Source: an uncultured Collinsella sp. (lineage in GTDB: Bacteria > Actinomycetota > Coriobacteriia > Coriobacteriales > Coriobacteriaceae). From it: a stretch of DNA of 64,000 bases. A model generated the notes under the pieces. That model did not search any database, was not told the origin of the DNA, and saw only the letters and a list, made by a program, of their open reading frames with translations. Both the position numbers and the translations under genes were made by a program. This document shows positions 20,332-30,408 of the stretch, one piece after another (positions within the stretch are counted from its first letter, which is position 1; the number at the start of each line of letters is the position of its first letter). Where the stretch lies: NCBI GenBank assembly GCA_900541645.1, contig UQKQ01000001.1:186001-250000 (forward strand), read 5' to 3'.

Positions 20332-20835
20332 ATGGACAAAACTGCGTTCTTTACGATGCCGAGCGGTCTGTATGTGGTGAGTGCCGCGGCCGACGGGCTG
20401 CGTGCCGGCTGCGTTATCAACACAGCGGTGCAGGTGACATCCGCCCCGGCGCGCATCTCGGTTGCCGTGAACAAGGAAAATGTCACGTCCGGCGTAATCG
20501 CATCGGCTAAGGCTTTTGCGCTGACCGTGATTGACCAGACCGCCGACATGCTCTATATCGGCAACTTTGGCTTCCGCACCAGCAGCGATTACGACAAGTT
20601 TGCCAAGTACGAGACCCACGAGACCGCGCTGGGCATGCCCTATGTGCCCGAGCACGCGGCGGCGCTGTTTAGCTGCCGTCTGATTGATGCCGTGGATGTG
20701 GGCACGCACCTGCTCTTTATCGGTGAGGTCGAAGATGCCGAGCGTCTGAGCGGCGAGGCCCCGCTGACCTATGACTACTACCACAAGGTGTTAAAGGGCA
20801 AGACGCCGCCCAAGGCTTCGTCGTATCAAGGCTAG
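20332..20835 (+). CDS. Flavin reductase-like FMN-binding protein
   Basis: Small flavoprotein of 167 residues with the split-barrel flavin reductase fold. MPSGLYVVSAAADGLRAGCVINTAVQVTS and PARISVAVNKENVTSGVI are the N-terminal FMN-binding signature. FGFRTSSDYDKF and HLLFIGEVEDAERL complete the domain. In many anaerobes this domain is fused to rubredoxin as high-molecular-weight rubredoxin; here rubredoxin is a separate gene 88 bases downstream. It probably passes electrons between NAD(P)H-reduced flavin and rubredoxin or oxygen-detoxifying enzymes. The ATG at 20332 is preceded only by GGGGAG eleven bases away. An upstream extension from 20140 would read through the repeat and is rejected. Confidence 0.85.
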   Translation: MDKTAFFTMPSGLYVVSAAADGLRAGCVINTAVQVTSAPARISVAVNKENVTSGVIASAKAFALTVIDQTADMLYIGNFGFRTSSDYDKFAKYETHETALGMPYVPEHAAALFSCRLIDAVDVGTHLLFIGEVEDAERLSGEAPLTYDYYHKVLKGKTPPKASSYQG

Positions 20836-20852
20836 AAATGTTCTAAAAATAC

Positions 20853-20880
20853 TTGCATTATATTATTGAGAATATATACT
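20853..20880 (+). promoter_or_regulatory. Rubredoxin promoter with internal inverted repeat
   Basis: TTGCAT (20853-20858), 16 bp and TATACT (20875-20880). Between and overlapping the boxes is TATATT-ATTGAG-AATATA (20859-20876), a 6-6-6 inverted repeat that could be an operator for a redox or metal repressor. Confidence 0.6.
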
Positions 20881-20923
20881 AATAAGCAAGTACACCAGCA
20901 GTCACGTTCGAGAGGAGAACATC

Positions 20924-21067
20924 ATGGCTGAGGAGAAGAAGACGTATAAGTTTGTGTGCACCGTTTGCGGTTACGAGGTTGAGGTCGACACGCCCGAGCT
21001 GCCCGAGGATTACGTGTGCCCGGTGTGCGGCGTTGGTCCCGATGAGTTTGAGCTTGTCGAGGAGTAG
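20924..21067 (+). CDS. Rubredoxin
   Basis: Electron carrier of 47 residues holding one iron on four cysteines: C12-x-x-C15-G and C32-P-x-C35-G. The sequence between them (YEVEVDTPELPEDYV) and PDEFELV at the end are rubredoxin-like, though the DP of classic rubredoxins is shortened, closest to the small domain found at the end of rubrerythrin-type proteins. AGAGGAG precedes the ATG at 20924. It has its own promoter and a strong terminator, so it can be expressed apart from the flavin reductase gene upstream. With that gene it makes an oxygen- or NADH-linked electron chain. Confidence 0.9.
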   Translation: MAEEKKTYKFVCTVCGYEVEVDTPELPEDYVCPVCGVGPDEFELVEE

Positions 21068-21107
21068 CTCGTAGACACACGACGATTAGCCATACAGAGC
21101 TCTGTCC

Positions 21108-21144
21108 AAGGGTCCCGGCTGGATATTCCGGCTGGGACCCTTTT
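21108..21144 (+). terminator. Terminator after the rubredoxin gene
   Basis: Perfect 9-bp stem AAGGGTCCC/GGGACCCTT with an inner stem, then TTTT. It replaces the left arm of a degraded family 1 repeat (21135-21191). Confidence 0.88.
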
Positions 21145-21191
21145 GATTTATCTGACGGTTTAAAACGGCCTTACGTGTTACAGATTGAGAC
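21135..21191. repeat. Family 1 repeat, half copy
   Basis: Only the right arm GTTACAGATTGAGAC (21177-21191) and the central 27 bp are preserved. The left arm has been overwritten by the rubredoxin terminator. The centre aligns with that of the copy at 22601. Confidence 0.7.
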
Positions 21192-21220
21192 GTTATATCT
21201 GGACAGCCACGCCATCCCAA

Positions 21221-22477
21221 TTACATCCCCGTTAGCAGCACGATGTCGAGAATCGTCACGATGACGCCGATCCCTACGAGCAGCGCGTTGAGCGGGCGCG
21301 AGTTGGCGTATTTGCCCATAACGCGGGGCGAACTGGTGAGTCGTATGAGCACAAAGACCGTAATCGGCAACTGAAGCGACAGCAGCGCCTGACTCCAGAT
21401 GAGACCCTCAAAAGGATTCGGGACGATCAGGCACGCAGCCACTGCGCCGACGAAACAGACCGTCACTCCAATCGATGAGTGCCGGTCGTGGATGTCGTAT
21501 TCCTCGTCGAACATGCCCGCGGTGATGGTGCCTGCCGCCATGCCTGCCGTCACACTACTCGAGAGGCCCGCAAACAGCAGCGCCACCGCAAAGATTGTCG
21601 AGCTTGCTGGGCCCAGAATGGGGGAGAGCGTGTCCGCTGCGACGGCGAGATCGTCTACGACAATGCCGTGCGCAAAGAAGGTCGTTGCGGCCAGGATGAC
21701 CATGGCCGAGTTGATTGCCCAGCCCACGCCCATCGAAAAGAGCGTGTCGAAGAGCTCATAGCGCAGACGCTCTTCGATAACCTGCTCGCCTTGGCCTTCG
21801 AAGTGCATGGATTGGATGACCTCGGAGTGTAGAAAGAGGTTGTGGGGCATAACGACCGCACCCAGGACACTCACGATAATCGCGGCAGAGCCAGTGGGCA
21901 TACTGGGCGTGATCCAGCTTGCGGCGGCTTGCGGCCAGTCGACCTTGACTAGCGTAAGCTCAGCCAAAAACGAGAGTCCTACCACGCCGACGAAGGCGAT
22001 GATCCAGCGTTCGGCACGCTTGTAGGAGCTCGTCATGAGCATCGCCATCGATGCCGCCGCGACGATGACGCAGCCGGCGCGTACGGGCAGGCCAAAGAGC
22101 ATTTGAAGCGCGATCGCACCGCCCAGGACTTCGGCCATGGCGGTGGCGATGGTCGCGAGATAGGCGCTGGCGAGTACCGCGCGTCCCACGATGCGGGGGA
22201 GGTAGCGTGTCGTGGCCTCGGCAAGACAGGTGCCCGTGGCGATGCCCAAGTGCGCCGCGTTGTGCTGCAGCACGATGAGCATGATCGTGGACAGTGTGAC
22301 GATCCACAGCAGCGCGTAGCCAAACTGCGAGCCGGCGGCCATATTGGAGGCCCAATTGCCCGGGTCGATAAAGCCGACGGTCACGAGCAACCCGGGGCCG
22401 ATGTGCCGCGCAATGTCTAGGCCTCCGTGACCGTCGGTGCGTCGGGAGCCAAAATGATGTTTGAGATGGTTGAGCAT
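21221..22477 (-). CDS. mntH: Nramp-family divalent metal transporter (MntH-like)
   Basis: Proton-driven importer of Mn2+ or Fe2+, 418 residues with about eleven membrane segments. The metal-binding motifs are intact: DPGNWASNMAAGSQFGY in the first segment (D-P-G-N) and VVMPHNLFLHSEVIQS in the sixth (M-P-H). The ATG at 22477 follows AGGAG by seven bases on the minus strand; the frame continues to 22513 without a better site. A promoter with a possible metal-regulator site lies upstream. It converges on the rubredoxin gene. Manganese is the likelier substrate from the family, but the sequence does not separate it from iron. Confidence 0.92.
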   Translation of the reverse strand: MLNHLKHHFGSRRTDGHGGLDIARHIGPGLLVTVGFIDPGNWASNMAAGSQFGYALLWIVTLSTIMLIVLQHNAAHLGIATGTCLAEATTRYLPRIVGRAVLASAYLATIATAMAEVLGGAIALQMLFGLPVRAGCVIVAAASMAMLMTSSYKRAERWIIAFVGVVGLSFLAELTLVKVDWPQAAASWITPSMPTGSAAIIVSVLGAVVMPHNLFLHSEVIQSMHFEGQGEQVIEERLRYELFDTLFSMGVGWAINSAMVILAATTFFAHGIVVDDLAVAADTLSPILGPASSTIFAVALLFAGLSSSVTAGMAAGTITAGMFDEEYDIHDRHSSIGVTVCFVGAVAACLIVPNPFEGLIWSQALLSLQLPITVFVLIRLTSSPRVMGKYANSRPLNALLVGIGVIVTILDIVLLTGM

Positions 22478-22527
22478 GGTGAGCTCCTGCGTGCCGTTTG
22501 TTTGACGCCGCAAATGATACCCGTTTT

Positions 22528-22555
22528 ATGCTAAAAAGTTAACCAAGACTAACAA
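22528..22555 (-). promoter_or_regulatory. Promoter of mntH
   Basis: On the minus strand TTGTTA (22555-22550), 16 bp, TAGCAT (22533-22528). The spacer carries GTTAG-TCTTG-GTTAAC, a weak dyad at the usual place for an MntR/DtxR-type operator. Confidence 0.5.
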
Positions 22556-22600
22556 AATTGTTGTATTTGAATAGGATGGTGAAAAGGGGGTTGCCGAAAT

Positions 22601-22657
22601 GTCTTGATCTGTAACAACTGACCGCCAAAACTGGCCCTTCGTGTTACAGATCGAGAC
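22601..22657. repeat. Family 1 repeat, 57 bp
   Basis: Arms of 15 bp, GTCTTGATCTGTAAC and GTTACAGATCGAGAC, around a 27-bp centre. First of a pair whose starts are 80 bp apart, in the divergent gap between mntH and gltB. Confidence 0.9.
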
Positions 22658-22680
22658 AAACCAAAACCGTCCTGCAGAAA

Positions 22681-22737
22681 ATCTCAATCTGTAACATCTA
22701 AGCGCCAAAATCGGCTCCTCCTGTTACAGATTGAGAT
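22681..22737. repeat. Family 1 repeat, 57 bp
   Basis: Arms ATCTCAATCTGTAAC and GTTACAGATTGAGAT around 27 bp. The outermost G-C pair of other copies is A-T here, a compensated change. Confidence 0.9.
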
Positions 22738-22921
22738 GTTTGAAGCGGTGGGCTGACGGGCCGAACCTGGGGCCCTTGTTGTCGTCCTTGAGCTCGGCGG
22801 CACCCACTCGCAGGGCGCGCGTTACGCGATTGTTTCGAAACGGGTGGGAAACACAACGGGCCGGCGATGCTCCTAGTATCCCTATTCAACTGACTGTCTA
22901 AATATCTAGGGGAGGATCGCG
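22738..22921 (+). promoter_or_regulatory. gltB upstream region with GlnR-like motif cluster
   Basis: No gene. At 22821-22852 half-sites GTTAC-n6-GTTTC and GAAAC-n6-GAAAC meet in the perfect palindrome GTTTCGAAAC (22832-22841). Their spacing resembles actinobacterial nitrogen-regulator (GlnR) boxes. No clear -10/-35 was found. Confidence 0.35.
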
Positions 22922-25900
22922 ATGCAGGCAGATTCCGCTCAGCAGCAGGGCCTTTATCGCCCCGAATTCGACCACGATGCATGTGGCATCGGCGCGCTTG
23001 CCGATATCAACGGTGAGCGTCATCACCAGATTCTGGACGATGCGCTGTCCATTCTGGTCAACTTGGAGCACCGCGGCGGCACCGGACTCGAGAAGAACAC
23101 CGGCGACGGCGCCGGCATCCTGTTCCAGGTTCCGCATCACTTTTTCCGTAAAGAGGCTCAAAAGTGTGGCCAGATTCTGCCGGCAGAGGGCGACTATGGC
23201 GTGGCCATGCTGTTCTTCCCGCAGGACGAGAAGGGCGTAGAGGATGCCCGCCGCGTGTTTGAGGAGGGCTGCGCCGAGGCCGGCGTGCCGCTGCTCTTTT
23301 GGCGCGAGGTGCCGGTTGACCCGCACGACCTGGGCGAGACGGCCCGCGCCTGTATGCCCACTATCCTGCAGGCCTTCCTGGGCCGTCCGGACGACACGCC
23401 CGCCGGCGATGCCTTCGAGCGCCGCCTGTACGTGTGCCGCCGCACCATCGAGAAGAAGGCCGACGCTGAGTTTGCCCTGCGCGACAAAATCTTCTATGTA
23501 TGCTCCATGAGCTCGCGCACCATCGTGTACAAGGGCATGCTGGTCGCCACGCAGATGCGCCGCTTCTTCATCGATCTCAACGACGCCGCCGTCAAGACGG
23601 CCGTGGCGCTCGTCCACTCGCGCTACTCCACCAACACCACGCCCAGCTGGGAACGCGCGCACCCCAACCGCTTTATCATCCACAACGGCGAGATCAACAC
23701 CCTCAAGGGCAACGTCAACTGGATCCGCGCCCGCGAGCCCAACCTGTACAGCCCCGTGCTGCAGCATGATCTTGAGCGCGTGATGCCCATCATCAACCGC
23801 GAGGGCTCCGACTCCGCGATTCTGGACAATGTGCTTGAGTTCCTGGTCATGAACGGTCGCCCGCTCACGCGTGCCGCGTCCATGTTGCTGCCCGAGCCGT
23901 GGGACCACAACGACAGCCTGAGTGAGGAGCGCCGCGCCTACGACGCTTACCAGTCCATGCTCATGGAGCCGTGGGACGGTCCTGCCGCTATCGCCTTTAC
24001 CGACGGCCGTACCCTGGGTGCCGCCCTCGACCGTAACGGCCTGCGCCCGGCTCGCTACTACGTGACGCGCGACGGCCGCTTTATGTTGGCGAGTGAGGTG
24101 GGCACCATCGAGGTGAGCCCCGAGAACATCCTGACGAGCGGCTGTCTGGGGCCGGGCCAGATGCTCGAGGTCGACTTTGCCCGCGGCCGCGTGATCTACA
24201 ACGACGAGCTGCGCGCTCGTTACGCCAAGGAAAAGCCCTATCGCGACTGGATCGCCGAGGAGACGCTGACCGTCGACGCGCTCGACAAGCCCGTCGCGCC
24301 CACGCCCGCCGAGGATACCGAGGTGCCCGCCGCCGTGCGCATGGCCAAGCTCGGGTATCACTGGGATGATGTTGACGAAGTCGTGCGTCCCATGGCCCAG
24401 CAGGGCAAGGCGCCGCTCGCCTCGATGGGTATCGATGCGCCGCTGGCCTGCCTGTCCAAGAAGACGCGCTCGTTCTTTGACTACTTCTATCAGCTGTTCG
24501 CCCAGGTCACGAACCCGCCCATCGACGCCCTTCGCGAGCATATGGTCACCTCGACCACGCTCTACCTGGGCAACCACGGCAACCTGCTCGAGGACTCTCG
24601 TACGGCCTGCCAGCTGGTTCGCCTGGAGCGCCCACTGCTGAGCGAGGAGGAGTTCGACCGCATTTGCGCCATCGACCGCGTGGGCTTTAAGACCCGCCGT
24701 TTCCGTGCCGTCTACCGCCGCGATGCCGGCGAGGGCGCGCTGCAGGCTGCGCTCAAGCAGCTTGCCGAAGACGTCGAGGCTGCGGTTCGCGATGGCGTGA
24801 ACATCGTGGTGCTGAGCGACCGTGCCGCTGCGGGCGAGGTGCCCGTGCCGTCGCTGCTCGCCGTGGGCTGCGTGCACAACCACCTGATCCGTGCCGGCGT
24901 GCGTACCTTTGCCGACATCGTGGTGGAGTGTGGCGACGCCGTGTCCCCGCACGACTTTGCGGCGCTGGTGGGCTACTCCGCGAGCGGCATCTATCCGTAC
25001 AACGCGCATGCGTGCATTCGCGACTTGGCGGCGCACGGCGATCTGGACGTGACAGCCGAGCAGGGCATCGCCAACTACAACAAGGCTGCGACCGCCGGCA
25101 TCGTCTCCATCATGTCCAAGATGGGCATCTCCACGGTGCAGAGCTACCACTCCGCGCAGATCTTCGAGGCCGTGGGCTTTACGCCGGAGTTTGTCAACGC
25201 GTACTTCGCCGGCACGGTGAGCCGTGTGGGCGGTATGGGTGTCGAGGACGTCGAGCGCGAGCAGAATGAGCGCTACGACGCCGCGCTCGCTATCCTTAAG
25301 AGCCCGGCTCCCGATCAGCTGCCCACGTTGGGTCTGACCAAGTGGCGCCCGCTCGGCGGCGAGGATCACCTCATCGATCCGCAGACTGTCTACTTGCTGC
25401 GGACCGCCTGCCGTGAGGACAGCTACGACACCTTTAAGGAGTACAGCGCCCGCCTGCACCGCACCGGCCGTGCCGTGCGCCTGCGCGACCTGCTGGACTT
25501 TGATGCCGGCGGCCGCACCCCGGTGGCACTCGACGAGGTCGAGCCCGCGCTCAACATCGTTCGCCGCTTTAACACCGGCGCCATGTCGTACGGTTCCATC
25601 AGCAAGGAAGCACACGAGTGCATGGCCATCGCCATGAACCGCCTGCACGGCCGTTCCAACTCGGGCGAGGGCGGCGAGGATCCGCGCCGCGAGACCCCGC
25701 TGGCTAACGGTGACTCCAAGAATTCCGCCATCAAGCAGGTGGCAAGCGCGCGCTTTGGCGTGACGAGCCGCTACCTGTGCAGCGCCTTTGAGATTCAGAT
25801 CAAGATGGCCCAGGGCGCCAAGCCCGGCGAGGGCGGCCACCTGCCCGGCAAGAAGGTCTACCCCTGGATCGCCGAGGTCCGTCAGTCCACGCCCGGCATC

Positions 25901-27619
25901 GGCCTGATCTCGCCTCCGCCGCACCACGACATCTACTCCATCGAGGACCTGGCGGAGCTTATCTTCGATCTTAAGAACGCCAACCCCGGCGCACGCGTGT
26001 CGGTCAAGCTGGTCAGCGAGGCCGGCGTCGGCACCATCGCCACCGGTGTGGCCAAGGGTGCCGCCGACAAGATCTTGATCAGCGGCCACAACGGCGGCTC
26101 CGGTGCTGCGGCGCGCGATTCGATCTGGCACGCCGGTCTGCCGCTGGAGCTTGGCCTTGCCGAGGCCCAGCAGACGCTGCTGCAAAACGGCCTGCGCTCA
26201 CGCGTGGTGCTCGAGGCCGATGGCAAGCTCATGGACGGCACCGATGTTGCCGTCGCCTGCCTGCTGGGTGCCGAGGAGTTTGGCTTTGCGACCATGCCGC
26301 TCATCTCCATGGGCTGCCTCATGCAGCGCGACTGCCAGCAGGATACCTGCCCGGCCGGCATCGCTACGCAAAACTGCCGCCTGCGTCGCGGCTTCCGCGG
26401 CAAGCCAGAGCACGTCGAGCATTTTATGCTCTTTGTTGCCGAGCAGCTGCGTGAGGTCATGGCGAGCCTGGGCTTCCGCACCGTCGACGAGATGGTCGGC
26501 CATCCCGAGTGCTTGCGCCAGATTGAGGTCCCGGGCAACCGCAAGGCCAACCTGCTCGATCTGTCGCCCGTGCTGGCGAGCGCGACCTGTGAGTTTGGTG
26601 CCCATATCCCGGGTGCCGACGGCCGTCACTTCCTGCCCCAGATGGCTGCGGACAGCGAGCTCGACAAGACGCTCGACTCCACGTTGTTTGTGCCCTATAC
26701 GGCCGATCCCCGTGCGCACCTGCGCCCGATTCGCTTCCGCGCCGATATCGCCAACGTCAACCGCTGCGTGGGCACCATCTTGGGCAACGCGGTGACCAAG
26801 GCGCATCCCGAGGGCCTGCCCGCCGGCTCCATCACCATCGATTGCGATGGTTCGGCCGGTCAGAGCTTTGGCGCCTTCCTGCCGCGCGGCATTACGCTCA
26901 ACGTGTGCGGCGACGCCAACGACTACTTTGGCAAGGGCCTTTCGGGCGGCGAGGTGTCGGTGCGCCCCAACCCGCATGCGACCTACAAGTTCGACGAGAA
27001 CATCATCGTGGGCAACGTTGCGTTCTTTGGCGCTACGAGTGGCCGCGGCTTCATTAACGGCCTGGCCGGCCAGCGCTTTGGCGTACGCAACTCCGGTGCC
27101 ACGGTGGTGGTCGAGGGCTGCGGCAACCATGGCTGCGAGTACATGACGGGCGGTCTGGCGCTCATCTTGGGCGAGGTCGGGCAGAACTTCGCCGCAGGTA
27201 TGACGGGTGGCGTGGCTTATGTCTTCGATCAGTACGGCACGCTCGATGCCCGCGTGAACCACGAGAGCGTTGAGCTCAAGGCCCCGACGGCCGGCGAGCT
27301 GGCACAGATTCGTGCGCTCATCCAGGAGCACGTGGACGCGACTCAGAGCCCGCGCGGCATTAAGCTACTCTACAGCTTTGAGACGATGAGCAAACACTTT
27401 GTGAAGGTCATTCCGACCGAGTACGAGCGCGTGCTGGCGATTGTCGCCGCCGCCGAGGCCATCGGTAAGACGCATGCGCAGGCTGAGGAGCTGGCGTTTG
27501 ACATTGTGACCGGTCGCGCGAGCGCCGCGGATGTCGCTCGCTTTGATGTCGCGGGCGGTACTGCGGGTGCTGTGCCCGTGGCTGCCAGCCCTTTTGCTTC
27601 GACCAAGAAGGAGGCGTAA
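22922..27619 (+). CDS. gltB: Glutamate synthase, large subunit
   Basis: Makes glutamate from glutamine and 2-oxoglutarate together with GltD, the main route of ammonia assimilation with glutamine synthetase. The 1565-residue protein starts with a glutaminase domain whose nucleophile is C21 (FDHDACGIGALADI) after a 20-residue propeptide that is normally removed. HSRYSTNT and NGEINTLKGN belong to the same domain. The central domain and FMN-binding synthase domain follow (GRSNSGEGGEDPRR, SGHNGGSGAAARDS, 3Fe-4S cysteines in MGCLMQRDCQQDTCPAGIAT). The C-terminal beta-helix is present (GGLALILGEVGQNFAAGMTGG). GGGGAGGA precedes the ATG. gltD follows after five bases. Confidence 0.97.
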   Translation: MQADSAQQQGLYRPEFDHDACGIGALADINGERHHQILDDALSILVNLEHRGGTGLEKNTGDGAGILFQVPHHFFRKEAQKCGQILPAEGDYGVAMLFFPQDEKGVEDARRVFEEGCAEAGVPLLFWREVPVDPHDLGETARACMPTILQAFLGRPDDTPAGDAFERRLYVCRRTIEKKADAEFALRDKIFYVCSMSSRTIVYKGMLVATQMRRFFIDLNDAAVKTAVALVHSRYSTNTTPSWERAHPNRFIIHNGEINTLKGNVNWIRAREPNLYSPVLQHDLERVMPIINREGSDSAILDNVLEFLVMNGRPLTRAASMLLPEPWDHNDSLSEERRAYDAYQSMLMEPWDGPAAIAFTDGRTLGAALDRNGLRPARYYVTRDGRFMLASEVGTIEVSPENILTSGCLGPGQMLEVDFARGRVIYNDELRARYAKEKPYRDWIAEETLTVDALDKPVAPTPAEDTEVPAAVRMAKLGYHWDDVDEVVRPMAQQGKAPLASMGIDAPLACLSKKTRSFFDYFYQLFAQVTNPPIDALREHMVTSTTLYLGNHGNLLEDSRTACQLVRLERPLLSEEEFDRICAIDRVGFKTRRFRAVYRRDAGEGALQAALKQLAEDVEAAVRDGVNIVVLSDRAAAGEVPVPSLLAVGCVHNHLIRAGVRTFADIVVECGDAVSPHDFAALVGYSASGIYPYNAHACIRDLAAHGDLDVTAEQGIANYNKAATAGIVSIMSKMGISTVQSYHSAQIFEAVGFTPEFVNAYFAGTVSRVGGMGVEDVEREQNERYDAALAILKSPAPDQLPTLGLTKWRPLGGEDHLIDPQTVYLLRTACREDSYDTFKEYSARLHRTGRAVRLRDLLDFDAGGRTPVALDEVEPALNIVRRFNTGAMSYGSISKEAHECMAIAMNRLHGRSNSGEGGEDPRRETPLANGDSKNSAIKQVASARFGVTSRYLCSAFEIQIKMAQGAKPGEGGHLPGKKVYPWIAEVRQSTPGIGLISPPPHHDIYSIEDLAELIFDLKNANPGARVSVKLVSEAGVGTIATGVAKGAADKILISGHNGGSGAAARDSIWHAGLPLELGLAEAQQTLLQNGLRSRVVLEADGKLMDGTDVAVACLLGAEEFGFATMPLISMGCLMQRDCQQDTCPAGIATQNCRLRRGFRGKPEHVEHFMLFVAEQLREVMASLGFRTVDEMVGHPECLRQIEVPGNRKANLLDLSPVLASATCEFGAHIPGADGRHFLPQMAADSELDKTLDSTLFVPYTADPRAHLRPIRFRADIANVNRCVGTILGNAVTKAHPEGLPAGSITIDCDGSAGQSFGAFLPRGITLNVCGDANDYFGKGLSGGEVSVRPNPHATYKFDENIIVGNVAFFGATSGRGFINGLAGQRFGVRNSGATVVVEGCGNHGCEYMTGGLALILGEVGQNFAAGMTGGVAYVFDQYGTLDARVNHESVELKAPTAGELAQIRALIQEHVDATQSPRGIKLLYSFETMSKHFVKVIPTEYERVLAIVAAAEAIGKTHAQAEELAFDIVTGRASAADVARFDVAGGTAGAVPVAASPFASTKKEA

Positions 27620-27624
27620 GTGCC

Positions 27625-29106
<1,482 letters not shown>

Positions 29107-29123
29107 AGTAGTCATTTAAGAAC

Positions 29124-29163
29124 GTCCCCAATGACTGGTCATTTTTGTCTAGTCGTTGGGGAC
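29124..29163. repeat. GTCCCC palindrome after gltD
   Basis: Arms GTCCCCAATGACT and AGTCGTTGGGGAC enclose 14 bp. It lies 18 bases after the gltD stop. A short T run follows (ctcttt), so it may terminate gltBD, but it also resembles other GGGGAC/GTCCCC palindromes here (32401, 47112, 58690). Confidence 0.6.
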
Positions 29164-29458
29164 ACTCTTTGCGAGCGGTTCGTTCGTTTGTCGACGCGCG
29201 AGTGTCCATTCGGCGTCTTCTTGAGCTGTGGTGCTCTGCTGTTTCTGTGGTGGCCGGGGGCGCTTGGCTCAAAAGGGCGGGTTGGCCGCCTATGTTTACC
29301 TGCGGTTTTGTTCCAGTGCGCATTTTCGGTCAAGCTTTTCGTCAAGTGTTTGGTCAGCATCTGGTTTGCAGCCGGAGGCCTATTTTGCCCGCGCTGGTCG
29401 TGGCTGCCCACCCTCCTCGTAAGCTCAAATTGAGGTCCATCAGTTTGAGGAGGATGCC
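29164..29458 (+). other. Gene-free stretch before the 235-residue hypothetical gene
   Basis: No convincing gene, RNA or promoter. A 100-codon frame spans 29131-29433 but starts inside the palindrome and lacks a ribosome binding site. Confidence 0.4.
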
Positions 29459-30166
29459 ATGACTGATCACGCTTTAGATCGAGCGCAGCTGGCCGAAGCC
29501 GTCGGCAACGATATTGCCGACATGGCCCATTTTTGGATGCTGCGGAAGTTCCAGTTTTTGGAGCCGGCGCGTGAACAGTTCGAGATCATTGTCGACCCGT
29601 GGCTCAGCTATTGCACCGAGCCTTCGCAAAACGAAATCATGGCCTACAACATGGCATTTACCGATTGGCTGCTCTTCGAGCGCCCCTATCGCCATGGCAA
29701 GACGTTGCTCGAGCTGTATGTTGAAGAGCCGCCGACATTGCTTTCGCCTGCCTCGCTCAAGCGGCTCGAGCAGGTACGCGACACACAGTATTTCTCGCGC
29801 TTTGGCATTTTGGACAAGGATCCTGCGAACGGCATGGTTGCGCTGAAGGATACGCGCACCGACCGTCGCTTTGATGTCTACGACCCGCATATCGTGCAAA
29901 AGGAGCATTGGAGCGACGGCGCGATTGCGGTGCGCCTCGCCTGCGTCGACGATGTCTGGCTGACGGCGGGACAACTCTATCTGTATGACATCGCACGCCT
30001 GAGTGACACGGCGGTCGATGGGCCTGGTGCGGTGCATCCGGAGGACCTGCAGGATGGCTTTGACACCTCGTGCATCAGTTTCTTCTTGCGTCTGGTCCGC
30101 GACATCATGGGCGCCCAGGGGCGGTACGTAAAGTCGCTCAACATCTACGAGCAGGAGTGGGAGTAG
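29459..30166 (+). CDS. Hypothetical protein, 235 residues
   Basis: I do not recognise this family. The protein is soluble, acidic and without signal peptide or membrane segment. It has aromatic-rich helices (FWMLRKFQFLEPAREQFEIIVDPWLSY, AYNMAFTDWLLFERPYRHGKTLLELYVEE). A beta-rich second half (TQYFSRFGILDKDPANGMVALKDTRTDRRFDVYDPHIVQK) suggests a small ligand- or protein-binding fold. No cysteine cluster or catalytic motif is evident. GAGGAGGA precedes the ATG. It stands alone between the gltBD operon and the amidohydrolase gene, separated from both by palindromic repeats. Confidence 0.75.
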   Translation: MTDHALDRAQLAEAVGNDIADMAHFWMLRKFQFLEPAREQFEIIVDPWLSYCTEPSQNEIMAYNMAFTDWLLFERPYRHGKTLLELYVEEPPTLLSPASLKRLEQVRDTQYFSRFGILDKDPANGMVALKDTRTDRRFDVYDPHIVQKEHWSDGAIAVRLACVDDVWLTAGQLYLYDIARLSDTAVDGPGAVHPEDLQDGFDTSCISFFLRLVRDIMGAQGRYVKSLNIYEQEWE

Positions 30167-30202
30167 GGGATGTTACTGGTGTCGCTCTGCTGCCCTGACT
30201 TT

Positions 30203-30259
30203 GTCTCAATCTGTAACGTTTGGCGGCTGTTTGGGCCCGTAACTGTTACAGATCGAGAC
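30203..30259. repeat. Family 1 repeat, 57 bp, single
   Basis: Arms GTCTCAATCTGTAAC and GTTACAGATCGAGAC around 27 bp, between two plus-strand genes. Confidence 0.9.
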
Positions 30260-30408
30260 ATTTCCCTGGTGTCGCTGGGGTGGGACTGCAACGTATTCCG
30301 TCCCCCACATCCCCTCTTCCCTCCGTTAACCGATATGCTCGACTTTAGGTCGCTGCATTAGGTGATAATGGACAAATGTTCAAGTTAATCGTGAGGGAGG
30401 AGCTCGAT

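Noticed and set aside
22898..26185. 1095-codon open frame on the minus strand opposite gltB
   Set aside because: It mirrors the codon bias of a certain gene; it has no ribosome binding site and a low-complexity, family-free translation.
29131..29433. Possible 100-residue gene after gltD
   Set aside because: Begins inside a palindrome, lacks a ribosome binding site and has no family resemblance.
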